Assembly: GCF_000204645.1 (NCBI RefSeq)
Contig: NC_015422.1
Coordinates: forward strand, 930,001-994,000
Reading direction: 5' to 3'
Source: Alicycliphilus denitrificans K601
GTDB taxonomy: Bacteria > Pseudomonadota > Gammaproteobacteria > Burkholderiales > Burkholderiaceae_C
DNA length: 64,000 bases
The notes below the pieces were generated by a model. The model saw only the letters and a list, made by a program, of their open reading frames with translations. It ran no database searches and was not told the DNA's origin. The translations under genes and the position numbers were made by a program. Below are positions 10,432-20,300 of this stretch, in pieces (position 1 is the stretch's first letter; every line of letters starts with the position of its first letter).

Positions 10432-11745
10432 CTAGAGCCCGTTGCGGGAGCTGGAGCGCAGGAACAGGCGCGAGACGGTCTGCGCCGTCTGGGCGCGCGT
10501 CTCGGCGTCGCCCGCGCGCAGCTCGGCCATGGTGCCGTGCAGCATCTTCTGGGTGAGGCCGCGCGAGAGGGCCTCGAGCACCGTGTCGATGTCCTCGCCC
10601 TTGGCCAGCAGCTTCTTGGCGCGCGCGATCTCCAGCGCGCGCCACTCGTCGGTCTGGGTGTTGAGCTGCCGGATCAGCGGCACCACGCCGCCGGACGGGC
10701 CCGCGGCCGGGGTGCGCAGCTCCATCCAGTGCATGAAGCTCTGGACGCCGGCGTCGATGATGGCCTCGGCCTGCGCCACGGCGGCCTGGCGGTGGGCCTG
10801 GGCGGTCTGCACCACGCTGGCCAGGTCGTCCACGGTGTAGAGGTACACGTCCTCGAGCTGCTTGACCTCGGGCTCGATGTCGCGCGGCACGGCCAGGTCC
10901 ACCATGAAGATGGGGCGATGGCGGCGCTTCTTGAGCGCGCGCTCCACGGCGCCCAGGCCGATAATGGGCAGGGTACTCGCGGTGCAGCTCACCACGGCGT
11001 CGAACTCGTGCAGGTGGTCGGGCAGGTCGGCCAGGCGCATGACCTCGCCGCCGAAGCGCGTGGCCAGCTTCTCGCCGCGCTCCAGCGTGCGGTTGGCGAT
11101 GGCGATCTGCTTGGGATTCCTGGCCGCGAAGTGCGTGGCGCACAGCTCGATCATCTCGCCCGCGCCCACGAACAGCACGCGGATCTTGGACAGGTCCTCG
11201 AACAGCTGGCCCGCCAGCCGCACGGCCGCCGCGGCCATGCTGATGCTGTGCGCGCCGATGTCGGTGCTGGTGCGCACTTCCTTGGCCACGGCGAAGCTGC
11301 GCTGGAACAGCTGGTTGAGCGTGGTGCCTAAAGCGCCCGCGCCTTTGGCGGCGCGCACGGCGTCCTTCATCTGGCCGAGGATCTGCGCCTCGCCCAGCAC
11401 CATGGAGTCGAGCCCGCTGGCCACGCGGAAGGCGTGGCGCGCGACCAGGCCACTTTCGAGCGTGTAGGAGTGCGAGCGCAGCAGCGAGGGGCTCACGCCG
11501 CCGCTGGAGGCGAGCCAGTCCAGCGTGTGGTCCAGGGCCGGAGCCTCGGCGGCGCAGTAGATCTCGGTGCGGTTGCAGGTGGAGATGATGGCCGTCTCCA
11601 CGTCTGGGTGGCGGCCCGCTCCCTGGGCCAGCGACTGGCGCAGCCCGTGCAGCGTGGGCGCGATTTGGTCCAGGGCGAACGCGAAACGGCCCCGCAGGTC
11701 CAGCGGGGCGGTGTGGTGATTGATGCCTAGGGCCCAGACTGCCAT
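10432..11745 (-). CDS. hemA: Glutamyl-tRNA reductase
   Basis: Reduces glutamyl-tRNA to glutamate-1-semialdehyde with NADPH, the first step of tetrapyrrole synthesis by the C5 route. The 437 residues contain the N-terminal [15 protein letters not shown] block, the catalytic Cys57 in [11 protein letters not shown], and a Rossmann NADPH domain (about 175-320) with [13 protein letters not shown]. First gene of hemA-prfA-prmC. Only 15 bp upstream of the ATG is a TATAAT, and no Shine-Dalgarno sequence is visible, so the mRNA may have almost no leader. Confidence 0.97.
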   Translation of the reverse strand: MAVWALGINHHTAPLDLRGRFAFALDQIAPTLHGLRQSLAQGAGRHPDVETAIISTCNRTEIYCAAEAPALDHTLDWLASSGGVSPSLLRSHSYTLESGLVARHAFRVASGLDSMVLGEAQILGQMKDAVRAAKGAGALGTTLNQLFQRSFAVAKEVRTSTDIGAHSISMAAAAVRLAGQLFEDLSKIRVLFVGAGEMIELCATHFAARNPKQIAIANRTLERGEKLATRFGGEVMRLADLPDHLHEFDAVVSCTASTLPIIGLGAVERALKKRRHRPIFMVDLAVPRDIEPEVKQLEDVYLYTVDDLASVVQTAQAHRQAAVAQAEAIIDAGVQSFMHWMELRTPAAGPSGGVVPLIRQLNTQTDEWRALEIARAKKLLAKGEDIDTVLEALSRGLTQKMLHGTMAELRAGDAETRAQTAQTVSRLFLRSSSRNGL

Positions 11746-11753
11746 GAGGCGGA

Positions 11754-11759
11754 ATTATA
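11754..11759 (-). promoter_or_regulatory. Candidate -10 element for hemA
   Basis: A perfect TATAAT on the minus strand ends eight bases before the hemA ATG. No convincing TTGACA lies 17 bp upstream. If used, transcription would begin within a few bases of the start codon. Confidence 0.4.
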
Positions 11760-11819
11760 AAATCGGCCGCGCGATCGGGCAGGCCGCCGCGCCAATGCCT
11801 TGATCTGCATCATGTCTCC

Positions 11820-12095
11820 ATGAGCCCGCTCGCCGCCATCAACCACCTGCTGAACTTTGCCGCTCCCGCCCTGGCGGTGGCCGTGCTGCTGGTGTCGTTC
11901 GCCCATGTATTCATGCGAAAAATGGCGAAAACGCATGGCTGGCTTGCGCCAATAGCTATCAACTTCATAGTCGGCTGCGCGGTGCTGGCCGCGGGCCTGG
12001 TGCTGCTGGGGCGCGACGGCCGCATGTTGACCTACGCCGCCCTGGTGCTGGCCTGCGCTACCAGCCAGTGGCTGCTGCTGCGCGCCTGGCGCTGA
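11820..12095 (+). CDS. Small membrane protein of unknown function
   Basis: The 91-residue product has three hydrophobic stretches (about residues 9-31, 42-62 and 69-88) separated by a short Arg/Lys-rich loop (FMRKMAKTHG), consistent with a three-helix inner-membrane protein. I do not recognise a named family. It is divergent from hemA. Part of the coding region (about 11918-11971, minus orientation) weakly resembles the two-hairpin repeat, which would place repeat-derived sequence in the second helix. It is supported as a gene by length, start position and membrane-like composition rather than by homology. Confidence 0.65.
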   Translation: MSPLAAINHLLNFAAPALAVAVLLVSFAHVFMRKMAKTHGWLAPIAINFIVGCAVLAAGLVLLGRDGRMLTYAALVLACATSQWLLLRAWR

Positions 12096-12168
12096 TACGG
12101 GGTTACCTTCAACCGTATAACGTTGTTGGGGCGCCTTGCCGTGCTACTGCACTGTCTGCGGCGCCCCG
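12095..12168. other. Convergent intergenic hairpins, possible bidirectional terminator
   Basis: Two inverted repeats sit between the converging small membrane protein and LysR genes. ATACGG (12095-12100) pairs with CCGTAT (12113-12118), and GGGGCGCC (12128-12135) pairs with GGCGCCCC (12160-12167) across a 24-nt loop. There is no long T run, so termination is only a guess. Confidence 0.4.
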
Positions 12169-12211
12169 CCTAGTTATCCGCTTGAATGTAAATCCGTATG
12201 AAGCAGCGCGC

Positions 12212-13105
12212 TCAGGCGCAGGCGGCCGCCTGCTCCAGCAGCCATGCGCGCAGGTTCTCCAGCGCCGGGCTGGGCGCGCGGCCGGCGGGGCGGCACAGGT
12301 GGTAGCCGCGGTCCAGCAGCACGGGCGGCTCCAGCGCGATGGCCACGGCGATGCGCCCGGCGGCCAGCTCGGGCTCCACCAGGGCGCGCTGCACCACGGC
12401 CACGCCCATGCCGGCGATCACGGCCTGCACCAGCAGCGACACCTGGTCGAAGTCCGCCGCGGGCACGAGCGGCCCGTGCGCGCAGCCCACGTTGGCGAAC
12501 CAGTGCGCCCAGTTGCCCGGGTAGTTGGTGTGGAACAGCAGCGGCCGCGCGAGCAGGTCGGCCGGCGTGCGCAGCTGCGGCAGGTCCGCGGGGCGGCACA
12601 GGGGCACGAGCTCGCGCCCCACGAGGTATTCGGCCGTGATGCCCGCGGGCCAGTCGGCCTGGCCTATGCGGATCCAGGCGTCGATGTCGGGCGCGGAGAG
12701 CGGGTCGTCGCGCCGGTAGGGCGCGAACGACAGGCCTATGCCCGGGTGGCGCGCGGAGAAGTCGGGCAGGCGCGGGATGAGCCAGTGGCTGAACAGCGTG
12801 GGCGGCACCGACAGGCGAAGCTGGCGTGGGCTGCGCCGCGTGCGCACGGCCAGCGTGGCCGATTCGATGGCAGTGATGGACGGGCCCACGGCGTCCAGGT
12901 AGTCGGCCCCGGCGCGCGTGAGCACGCTGCGCCGGCCCTCGCGCTCGAACAGCGCCACGCCCAGGTGCTCCTCCAGCCGGGCGATGGCGCGGCTGATGGC
13001 GCCCTGCGTCACGTGCAGCTCCCCGGCCGCGCGCGAGAAGCTGCCCAGGCGCGCCGCGGCGGCGAAGGCGTGGAGCTCGGGCAGGGAGGGCGAGTGCATG
13101 CGCAT
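12212..13105 (-). CDS. LysR-family transcriptional regulator
   Basis: Transcription factor of 297 residues with an N-terminal winged helix-turn-helix (about residues 5-64; LHVTQGAISRAIARLEEHLG is the recognition region) and a C-terminal effector-binding domain resembling the GcvA-like group. It is divergent from the Bug-type binding protein and amidohydrolase genes, with about 125 bp between. By the usual LysR logic it is likely to control them and itself. The inducer is unknown; the neighbours suggest an organic acid or N-acyl amino acid. Confidence 0.9.
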   Translation of the reverse strand: MRMHSPSLPELHAFAAAARLGSFSRAAGELHVTQGAISRAIARLEEHLGVALFEREGRRSVLTRAGADYLDAVGPSITAIESATLAVRTRRSPRQLRLSVPPTLFSHWLIPRLPDFSARHPGIGLSFAPYRRDDPLSAPDIDAWIRIGQADWPAGITAEYLVGRELVPLCRPADLPQLRTPADLLARPLLFHTNYPGNWAHWFANVGCAHGPLVPAADFDQVSLLVQAVIAGMGVAVVQRALVEPELAAGRIAVAIALEPPVLLDRGYHLCRPAGRAPSPALENLRAWLLEQAAACA

Positions 13106-13230
13106 GGTAGGAGGGCGACGGTGCGATGTATGAGCGCTGGTAATGGGTCGGCGCCATTTTGTCGCTTTTCTGGCACGCCGGCGCGCTCAAGAATGCGCGC
13201 CATACCTATCGCCATCCCGAGGAGAACCCC

Positions 13231-14214
13231 ATGGCACTGCGCCGCACCCTGCTGTCCACCCTGGCCGCCTGCGCCGCCGCCGCCTTCGCGCCGCTGGCCC
13301 TGGCGCAGGCGGACGACTACCCGAACCGCCCCGTCAAGCTGATCGTGCCCTTTGCGCCGGGCGGCTCCACCGACATGGTGGCGCGCCTGCTGGCCGACAA
13401 GCTCTCCACGGTGCTGGGCAAGGCGGTGGTGGTGGACAACAAGGGCGGCGCGGGCGGCTCCATCGGCGCCGACGCCATCGCCAAGGCCGCGCCCGACGGT
13501 TACACCATCGGCATGGCCACGGTGAGCACGCACGGCGCCAACCCGGCGCTGTATGCCAAGCTGCCTTACGACGCGGTGAAGGACTTCGCGCCCATCACCA
13601 ACGTGATGAGCGTGCCCAGCGTGTTCGTGGTGCACCCGGGCGTGCCCGCCAGGACCATGCGGGAGTTCGTCGCGCTGGCCAAGGCGCAGCCGGGCAAGTA
13701 CACCTTCGCCTCGCCGGGCACGGGGTCGCTGGGGCACGCCAACATCGAGAACTTCATGCACCTGGCCGGCATCGAGCTGCTGCACATCCCCTACAAGGGC
13801 GCGGGGCAGGCCATGACCGACGCGCTGGCCGGGCAGGTGAACGCGATGACGGACAACCTGCCCTCCACGCTGCCCAACATCCAGTCGGGCAAGCTGCGCC
13901 CGCTGGCCGTGCTGGCCTTGAAGCGCAGCCCCGTGCTGCCCGACGTGCCCACCTACGCCGAACTGGGCTACCCCGGCATGGGCGACGGCGGCTGGTTCGG
14001 CCTGGTGGCGCCTGCGGGCACGCCCAGGGAGATCGTCGCCAGGCTCAACGCCGCCGCGCACAAGGCCATGGCCATGCCCGACTACGTGGAGAAGCAAAAG
14101 AGCATTTCCGGCGAGTCGATGGCCAACACGCCCGAGCAGTTCGCCCGGCAGATCCAGGCCGCTATCGAGCGCTACACGGCCGTGGCCAAGCGCGCCCACA
14201 TCCGGCTCGACTGA
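13231..14214 (+). CDS. Bug/TctC-type periplasmic solute-binding protein
   Basis: Periplasmic binding protein of the tripartite tricarboxylate transporter (Bug) family, very abundant in Burkholderiales. The 327-residue precursor starts with a signal peptide (MALRRTLLSTLAAC through ALAQA, cleavage near residue 27). The family block YPNRPVKLIVPFAPGGSTDMVAR follows in two overlapping pieces (DDYPNRPVKLIV, PFAPGGSTD). The ATG at 13231 has a GGAG six bases upstream; an earlier in-frame ATG would put residues before the signal peptide. No TctA/TctB membrane genes are near, so it is an orphan receptor. It overlaps the next gene by one base. Confidence 0.92.
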   Translation: MALRRTLLSTLAACAAAAFAPLALAQADDYPNRPVKLIVPFAPGGSTDMVARLLADKLSTVLGKAVVVDNKGGAGGSIGADAIAKAAPDGYTIGMATVSTHGANPALYAKLPYDAVKDFAPITNVMSVPSVFVVHPGVPARTMREFVALAKAQPGKYTFASPGTGSLGHANIENFMHLAGIELLHIPYKGAGQAMTDALAGQVNAMTDNLPSTLPNIQSGKLRPLAVLALKRSPVLPDVPTYAELGYPGMGDGGWFGLVAPAGTPREIVARLNAAAHKAMAMPDYVEKQKSISGESMANTPEQFARQIQAAIERYTAVAKRAHIRLD

Positions 14215-15116
14215 TGGACGACGACCTGCGCCCCCGGCCGGACACGCCGGTCGAGGTCTGGCACCCCACGGCCGCGCCGCTGCCGCTGGTGTGCGACTCG
14301 CCCCACAGTGGCACGGCCTACCCCGAGGACTTCGGCCACGCCGTGCCCATGCAGCTGCTGCGCCGTGGCGAGGACACGTACGTGCACCGGCTCTGGCGCA
14401 GCGCCCCGGCGCACGGCGCCACGCTGATCGCCGCGACCTTCCCGCGCACCTACATCGACGTGAACCGCGCCGAAACGGACCTGGACCCCGCGCAGATCGA
14501 CGGCGAATGGCCCGTGCCGCTCGCGCCCGGCCCCAAGACCCGGCAGGGCCTGGGCCTCGTCTGGCAGCAGATCGTGAAGGACGGCGTGCCCACGCCGCTC
14601 TACGCGCGCCGGCGCACCGTGGCCGAGGTGCAGCGCCGCATCGAGCGCTACTGGCGCCCCTATCACGCGCAGCTCGCGCAGGCCATAGACGCGAGCGTGC
14701 GGCGCTTCGGCGGCGTGTGGCACCTGAACCTGCACTCCATGCCCAACGACGTCTATAAGCGCCTGGGCCGCGTGGATGCGCCGCAGCTGGCCGACTTCGT
14801 GCTGGGCGACCGCGACGGCACCACCTGCGCGCCGGAGTTCGTCCACCTGATCGCCGACACGCTCAAGGGCTTCGGCTACAGCGTGGCCGTGAACGAGCCC
14901 TACAAGGGCGTGGAGCTGATCGGCCGCATCGGCCAGCCGCAGCTCAACCGCCACAGCCTGCAGATCGAGATCCGCCGCCCGGTCTACATGGACGAGGACA
15001 CGCGCGCGCCCCACGCGGGCTTCGCGCCGCTGCAGCAGCACCTGGACCTGCTGCTGGGCGTGGTGGCGCAGTACGTGCGCGGGCGGCTCGCGGGTTCGGA
15101 GCAAAATTGGCCCTGA
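14214..15116 (+). CDS. N-formylglutamate amidohydrolase family enzyme
   Basis: Zinc hydrolase of the HutG / N-formylglutamate deformylase family, which releases formate from N-formyl-L-glutamate or related N-acyl amino acids. The 300-residue protein shows the family blocks LVCDSPHSGTAYP, FPRTYIDVNR, WHLNLHSMPND and VAVNEPYKG. The start codon shares its A with the previous stop (TGATG), so it is co-translated with the binding protein. The other hut genes are absent nearby, so histidine breakdown is not implied. The last codons and stop fall inside a two-hairpin repeat copy. Confidence 0.88.
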   Translation: MDDDLRPRPDTPVEVWHPTAAPLPLVCDSPHSGTAYPEDFGHAVPMQLLRRGEDTYVHRLWRSAPAHGATLIAATFPRTYIDVNRAETDLDPAQIDGEWPVPLAPGPKTRQGLGLVWQQIVKDGVPTPLYARRRTVAEVQRRIERYWRPYHAQLAQAIDASVRRFGGVWHLNLHSMPNDVYKRLGRVDAPQLADFVLGDRDGTTCAPEFVHLIADTLKGFGYSVAVNEPYKGVELIGRIGQPQLNRHSLQIEIRRPVYMDEDTRAPHAGFAPLQQHLDLLLGVVAQYVRGRLAGSEQNWP

Positions 15117-15157
15117 TCGCCTGCCAGTCAAGCGTTTACAGCTATCAGGAAAGTAGC
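15102..15157 (-). repeat. Two-hairpin dispersed repeat, copy 4
   Basis: Minus orientation. Hairpin 1 is GCTA (15141-15144) with TAGC (15154-15157); the second hairpin is degraded; the tail CCAATTTTG lies at 15102-15110. It contains the final codons and stop (15114-15116) of the amidohydrolase gene and fills the gap to the convergent MscS gene. Confidence 0.7.
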
Positions 15158-15159
15158 TT

Positions 15160-17568
15160 TCAGGTGCGTTCGGAGAGCGGCGGTGGCTCCGGCGGCGGTT
15201 CGCGCTGCGCCACCGACGTGGTGGCCGGCGGCGAGAGCGCCAGGCCCGCCTCGCGCAGCGCGTCGAGGATGGAGAACAGCAGGTCGCTGCGCACGCCGCC
15301 CACGTCGCGCGGGCTGCCCACGTAGCCGATGGCCAGGAAGGTGAGCGTGCCGCTCTGGATGCCCTCCAGCGTGACCGAGGGCGCGGGCGCCTCCAGGACG
15401 GCCTGGTGTGCCTGGAACGCCTGCAGGATCAGCTCGCGCATGCGCCGCGCGTCGGTATCGAGCGGCGCGGGCAGACGCAGCAGCACGCGGCCCTGCGCGC
15501 TGCCCGCGGTCACGTTGCGCACCGTCTTGGTGATGAACTCGGAGTTGGGCACGATCACGGTGGAGCGGTCGCCCAGCTGGATCTCGGTGGCGCGCACGTT
15601 CACGCGGCGCACGTCGCCCTCGGTGTCGCCCAGCACCACCCAGTCGCCCACCTTCACGGGCCGCTCGGCCAGCAGGATCAGGCCCGAGATGAAGTTCTGC
15701 ACGATCGCCTGCAACCCGAAGCCGATGCCCACCGACAGGGCGCTCGCCACCCAGGCGATGCGCTCCACGCTGATGCCCAGGCCCGCCAGCGCCACGGCAA
15801 TCACCAGCACGCCGCCCACGTAGCCCAGCAGCGTGACGATGGAGCTGCGCATGCCGGGCTCCAGCGTGGTGTGCGGGAAGTAGCGTTCGGTCAGCCACCG
15901 CTTGCTCATGCGGATCGCGAGGAAGCCGCCGCAGATCACGGCCAGCGCCGTGAACAGGGCCTGCGGCGCGAGCGCGAGGTCGCCGATCCTGAGGCTGTGG
16001 TCCACGTTCGTGCCGCGGCGGAACAGTTCGTCGGGCCCGGTGCCGAACGGCGCCATGAGCGCGATGAGCATGTAGAAGAACAGCGCCACGCGCAGCACGC
16101 CCGAGATGAGCACCGCCGCCTGGTCGAGCAGCGGCGCGTCGATGCCCAGCGTGGCGTGGATGCGCGCGCCGAAGCCCCCGCGCGAGGACAGGATCGCGTC
16201 GCACAGGTCGTCGGTCAGGTGCGCCAGCAGGTAGATGCTGGCGAACACCACGCTGCTCCACGCCATCTGCCGCGCGAGCGTGCCCGCCAGCGCCACGAAG
16301 CCCAGTGCCACGGCCAGCACGGCGGTCGCCACGGCGATGCCCGCGCCGGCCAGCAGCAGCCCCACCCACAGCGGCTGGGGCGGGGCGTCCGGCTGCGCTT
16401 CGCCCACGCGCATGCGCCCGAGCGCCATGGCCATGGTGGCCGACACCAGCAGCGCGAACGCGGCATGCACCAGCACCTCGGCCGCGAGGCTCGCGCCCAC
16501 GATGTCGTTCACGTCGGCCACCAGCACGCCCAGCGCCGACAGCAGGCCCATCCACCACGGGAACCGCGCCAGGCGCCGCGCGAGCCCGTCGGATATCGGC
16601 AGCAGCCGCCACGAGCTGCGCCGCGGCGACAGCAGCGCGTGCCCCAGCGTGATGGTGAACGCCGCGTAGGCGGCCGCGCGCAGCGTGGCCTGCTGCAGCG
16701 CGCGCAGGTTCTCGGGCAACGGACCGCCGAGCGCAACCCCGCTCCAGACGAACTGCAGCGCCGCGCTGATGATGAGCACGTTGGCCGCGATGGCCGACGC
16801 CGCGAGCAGCGAGCGCCGCAGTCGCGCGGCGGGCAGGCGCGGCGGCAGCACGCGCATGAGGATGTGCTCGGCCGCCCAGGTGCCCGCCACCGCCAGCAGC
16901 AGCGCCAGCGCGAGGTAGCCCGCGAACGCGGCGCGGTGCGGCGGCTGCGCGGCGGTGGCCGCGGCGTCGCGCAGCTCGCCCGCTAGCGCCCGCAGCCGCG
17001 CGCCGTCGGTGGGCGCGGAATTGCGAAGGTTGCGCCAGAAGGTGATGCCCAGCGGCGAATCCGTGCGCGTGGTGAGCTGCGCCTGGAATTGCGCGCGGCG
17101 CTGGCGGATCAGGTCGGTGCCGCGCTGCGCGGCATCGACGGCGACGAGGCGCGCGAGCTTGAGCTCCGCGTCGATGGCCGTGCGCTGCTTGTTCAGCGCG
17201 GCGCGCTGCTCGGCCACGTCGGGCGTATCGGCGGGTGAGCCCTTCTCGGGCGCGGGGCCCAGGCCCGAGAGGCGCAGGTCCACGTCCGCCAGGTCGGCCG
17301 TACGGCGCGCGGCCAGGCGCTCGGCCGCGGCGCCTATGGCGTTCACTTCGGCCAGGAGCTTGCGGCCGTCGTCCTGCTCGCCGATCTTCTGGGGCAGGGC
17401 GTCGAGCTGGCGGCGCAGCTCGTCCACGGGCGGCAGGGGCGGTTCGTCGGCGGACTGCTCGGCGGCCGCAGTGGCGGCCGTGCGGTTCTCGGCCTGGGCG
17501 GGCCAAAGGCTCAGGCTGGCAGCCAGGCAGAGCAGGAACAGCCAGGGCAGGAAACGGTGGCGTTGCAT
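15160..17568 (-). CDS. Large MscS-family mechanosensitive channel (DUF3772)
   Basis: Inner-membrane mechanosensitive ion channel of the large MscS class. The 802-residue precursor begins with a signal peptide (MQRHRFLPWLFLLCLAASLS...), followed by a periplasmic coiled-coil-rich DUF3772 region (about 30-210) and about ten membrane segments. The MscS pore helix and beta domain come near 615-650, recognised by GIGFGLQAIVQNFISG and ERPVKVGDWV. I start at 17568 because it opens directly into the signal peptide; an ATG 11 codons upstream is possible. It lies 52 bp after ugpQ and may be read from the ugp operon. Confidence 0.88.
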   Translation of the reverse strand: MQRHRFLPWLFLLCLAASLSLWPAQAENRTAATAAAEQSADEPPLPPVDELRRQLDALPQKIGEQDDGRKLLAEVNAIGAAAERLAARRTADLADVDLRLSGLGPAPEKGSPADTPDVAEQRAALNKQRTAIDAELKLARLVAVDAAQRGTDLIRQRRAQFQAQLTTRTDSPLGITFWRNLRNSAPTDGARLRALAGELRDAAATAAQPPHRAAFAGYLALALLLAVAGTWAAEHILMRVLPPRLPAARLRRSLLAASAIAANVLIISAALQFVWSGVALGGPLPENLRALQQATLRAAAYAAFTITLGHALLSPRRSSWRLLPISDGLARRLARFPWWMGLLSALGVLVADVNDIVGASLAAEVLVHAAFALLVSATMAMALGRMRVGEAQPDAPPQPLWVGLLLAGAGIAVATAVLAVALGFVALAGTLARQMAWSSVVFASIYLLAHLTDDLCDAILSSRGGFGARIHATLGIDAPLLDQAAVLISGVLRVALFFYMLIALMAPFGTGPDELFRRGTNVDHSLRIGDLALAPQALFTALAVICGGFLAIRMSKRWLTERYFPHTTLEPGMRSSIVTLLGYVGGVLVIAVALAGLGISVERIAWVASALSVGIGFGLQAIVQNFISGLILLAERPVKVGDWVVLGDTEGDVRRVNVRATEIQLGDRSTVIVPNSEFITKTVRNVTAGSAQGRVLLRLPAPLDTDARRMRELILQAFQAHQAVLEAPAPSVTLEGIQSGTLTFLAIGYVGSPRDVGGVRSDLLFSILDALREAGLALSPPATTSVAQREPPPEPPPLSERT

Positions 17569-17620
17569 GCGCGCATTGTCCGGGAGCCGCATGGCAAACA
17601 CGTTCTTAGGTGGACACGCT

Positions 17621-18370
17621 CTACGCGGGCGGAAACAGGTCCACGCGGTCGGTGATGATGCCGTCGGTGCGCAGCGCGATCAGGCGCTCGGCGGCCCATT
17701 CGTCGTTCACGGTGTAGCTCAGGGCGCGCAGGCCGGCGCCGTGCACCTCGGCCACGGTGGCGGCGCTCCACAGCGCGTGGTTGCAGACCACGGCCAGGCA
17801 GCCCAGCGTACGCGCCTCGTCCAGCCAGCCCGCGCGCAGCTGGTCCAGCAGCAGGCCGCGCGGCAGATCGGGCGCGGCCTCGCGCGCGGCGGCCAGGGCC
17901 TGGGGCTTGAACGAGGTCAGCAGCGGCGGCACGTCCCGGCCCTGCCACAGGCGCGCGGCGAGCTGAGCCACGGCGCGGCCGGTCTCCAGCTCGGTGCCGG
18001 GCGTGGGCTTGATCTCGATGTTCAGGTGGCAGCCGTTGGCGATGCACCAGTGCGCCACGTTGGCCAGCGTGGGCAGGGGCTCGCCCGCGTACTGGCGCGA
18101 ATGCCAGCCGCCTGCGTCGAGCTGGGCCAGGTCGCTCCAGGGGCGTTCGCCGCCGATGCCATGGCCGCTCGTGGTGCGCTCCAGCGTGGCGTCGTGCATC
18201 AGGAACACCACGCCGTCGCCGGAGAGCTTGGCGTCGCACTCGAACATGCGGTAGCCATGCTGCGCGCCCAGGCGGAAGGCAGCCAGGGTGTTCTCGGGCG
18301 CGAGCCTGCCGGCGCCGCGATGGGCGATCCAGCGCGGGTAGGGCCAGGTGGTGGAGGCAAGGGTAGACAT
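17621..18370 (-). CDS. ugpQ: Glycerophosphodiester phosphodiesterase
   Basis: Hydrolyses glycerophosphodiesters to glycerol-3-phosphate and an alcohol in the cytoplasm. The 249-residue GDPD-fold protein carries the catalytic start IAHRGAGRLAPENT, the CDAKLSGDG and LMHDATLERTT blocks and NIEIKP, all expected for the family. It is the last gene of ugpBAECQ, six bases after ugpC, which fits degradation of glycerophosphodiesters brought in by the transporter. No signal peptide, so it is the cytosolic UgpQ rather than the periplasmic GlpQ. Confidence 0.95.
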   Translation of the reverse strand: MSTLASTTWPYPRWIAHRGAGRLAPENTLAAFRLGAQHGYRMFECDAKLSGDGVVFLMHDATLERTTSGHGIGGERPWSDLAQLDAGGWHSRQYAGEPLPTLANVAHWCIANGCHLNIEIKPTPGTELETGRAVAQLAARLWQGRDVPPLLTSFKPQALAAAREAAPDLPRGLLLDQLRAGWLDEARTLGCLAVVCNHALWSAATVAEVHGAGLRALSYTVNDEWAAERLIALRTDGIITDRVDLFPPA

Positions 18371-18376
18371 GGCGCT

Positions 18377-19384
<1,008 letters not shown>

Positions 19385-19385
19385 G

Positions 19386-19437
19386 GTTGCAATGGGTTTG
19401 ATAGCTGCAGGCGCTTGATGGTGGCGCGTTTTCGCGG
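19386..19437 (+). repeat. Two-hairpin dispersed repeat, copy 5 (partial)
   Basis: Core GATAGCTGCAGGCGCTTG with a degenerate 3' half, placed between ugpE and ugpC in the orientation opposite to the operon. The 3' tail GGAGGCC is not recognisable. Confidence 0.55.
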
Positions 19438-19444
19438 TTTATAC

Positions 19445-20293
19445 CTATTTTTCGGTATCGACCAGGCCCTTGACGAACCACTTCTGCATCAGGATCACCA
19501 CCAGCGTCGGCGGCAGCATGGCGAGGATGGCAGTCGCCATGACGATGTTCCAGTCCACAGCGGCCTCGCCGCCGGCGAGCATGCGCTTGATGCCGATGAC
19601 CACCGGGTACATGTCCTCGCTGGTGGTCATCAGCAGCGGCCACAGGTACTGGTTCCAGCCGTAGATGAACTGGATCACGAACAGCGCCGCGATCGAGGTG
19701 CGCGACAGCGGCACCAGGATGTCCTTGAAGAAGCGCATCGGCCCGGCACCGTCGATGCGCGCGGCCTCCACGAGCTCGTCGGGCACGGTCAGGAAGAACT
19801 GGCGGAACAGGAAGGTGGCCGTGGCCGAGGCGATGAGCGGCAGCGACAGGCCGGCGTAGCTGTTCAGGAGCCCCAGGTCGGCCACCACCTTGTAGGTGGG
19901 CAGGATGCGCACCTCCACCGGCAGCATGAGGGTGAGGAAGATCGCCCAGAAGCACAGCATCTTGAACGGGAAGCGGAAGTACACGATGGCAAAGGCCGAC
20001 AGCAGCGAGATGGCGATCTTGCCTAGCGTGATGGTGATGGCCACGACGAAGCTCACCCACATCATGTGGACCACGTTGGTGGTGGAGCCGAGCTTGCCCG
20101 AGCCCAGGAGCGCGTTGCGGTAGTTCTCCCACAGGTGGCTGCCGGGCAGCAGCGGCATGGGCGACTGTACGATGGCCTCGGCCGTGTGCGTGGAGGCGAC
20201 GAGCGCCAGGTACAGCGGGAAGGCGACGATGGACACGCCCAGCACCAGCACGGCGTGCGAGAGGAAAGTCAGCCAGGGATTGCGGTCAACCAT
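19445..20293 (-). CDS. ugpE: sn-Glycerol-3-phosphate ABC transporter permease
   Basis: Second inner-membrane permease of the Ugp importer. The 282-residue protein has six predicted helices and the cytoplasmic EAA loop ([21 protein letters not shown], given here as EAARIDGAG and FFKDILVPL) that docks to the ATPase. It lies seven bases after ugpA and pairs with it to form the channel. The C-terminus KWFVKGLVDTEK is typical of UgpE. No anomaly seen. Confidence 0.96.
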   Translation of the reverse strand: MVDRNPWLTFLSHAVLVLGVSIVAFPLYLALVASTHTAEAIVQSPMPLLPGSHLWENYRNALLGSGKLGSTTNVVHMMWVSFVVAITITLGKIAISLLSAFAIVYFRFPFKMLCFWAIFLTLMLPVEVRILPTYKVVADLGLLNSYAGLSLPLIASATATFLFRQFFLTVPDELVEAARIDGAGPMRFFKDILVPLSRTSIAALFVIQFIYGWNQYLWPLLMTTSEDMYPVVIGIKRMLAGGEAAVDWNIVMATAILAMLPPTLVVILMQKWFVKGLVDTEK

Positions 20294-20300
20294 GGGGGCC

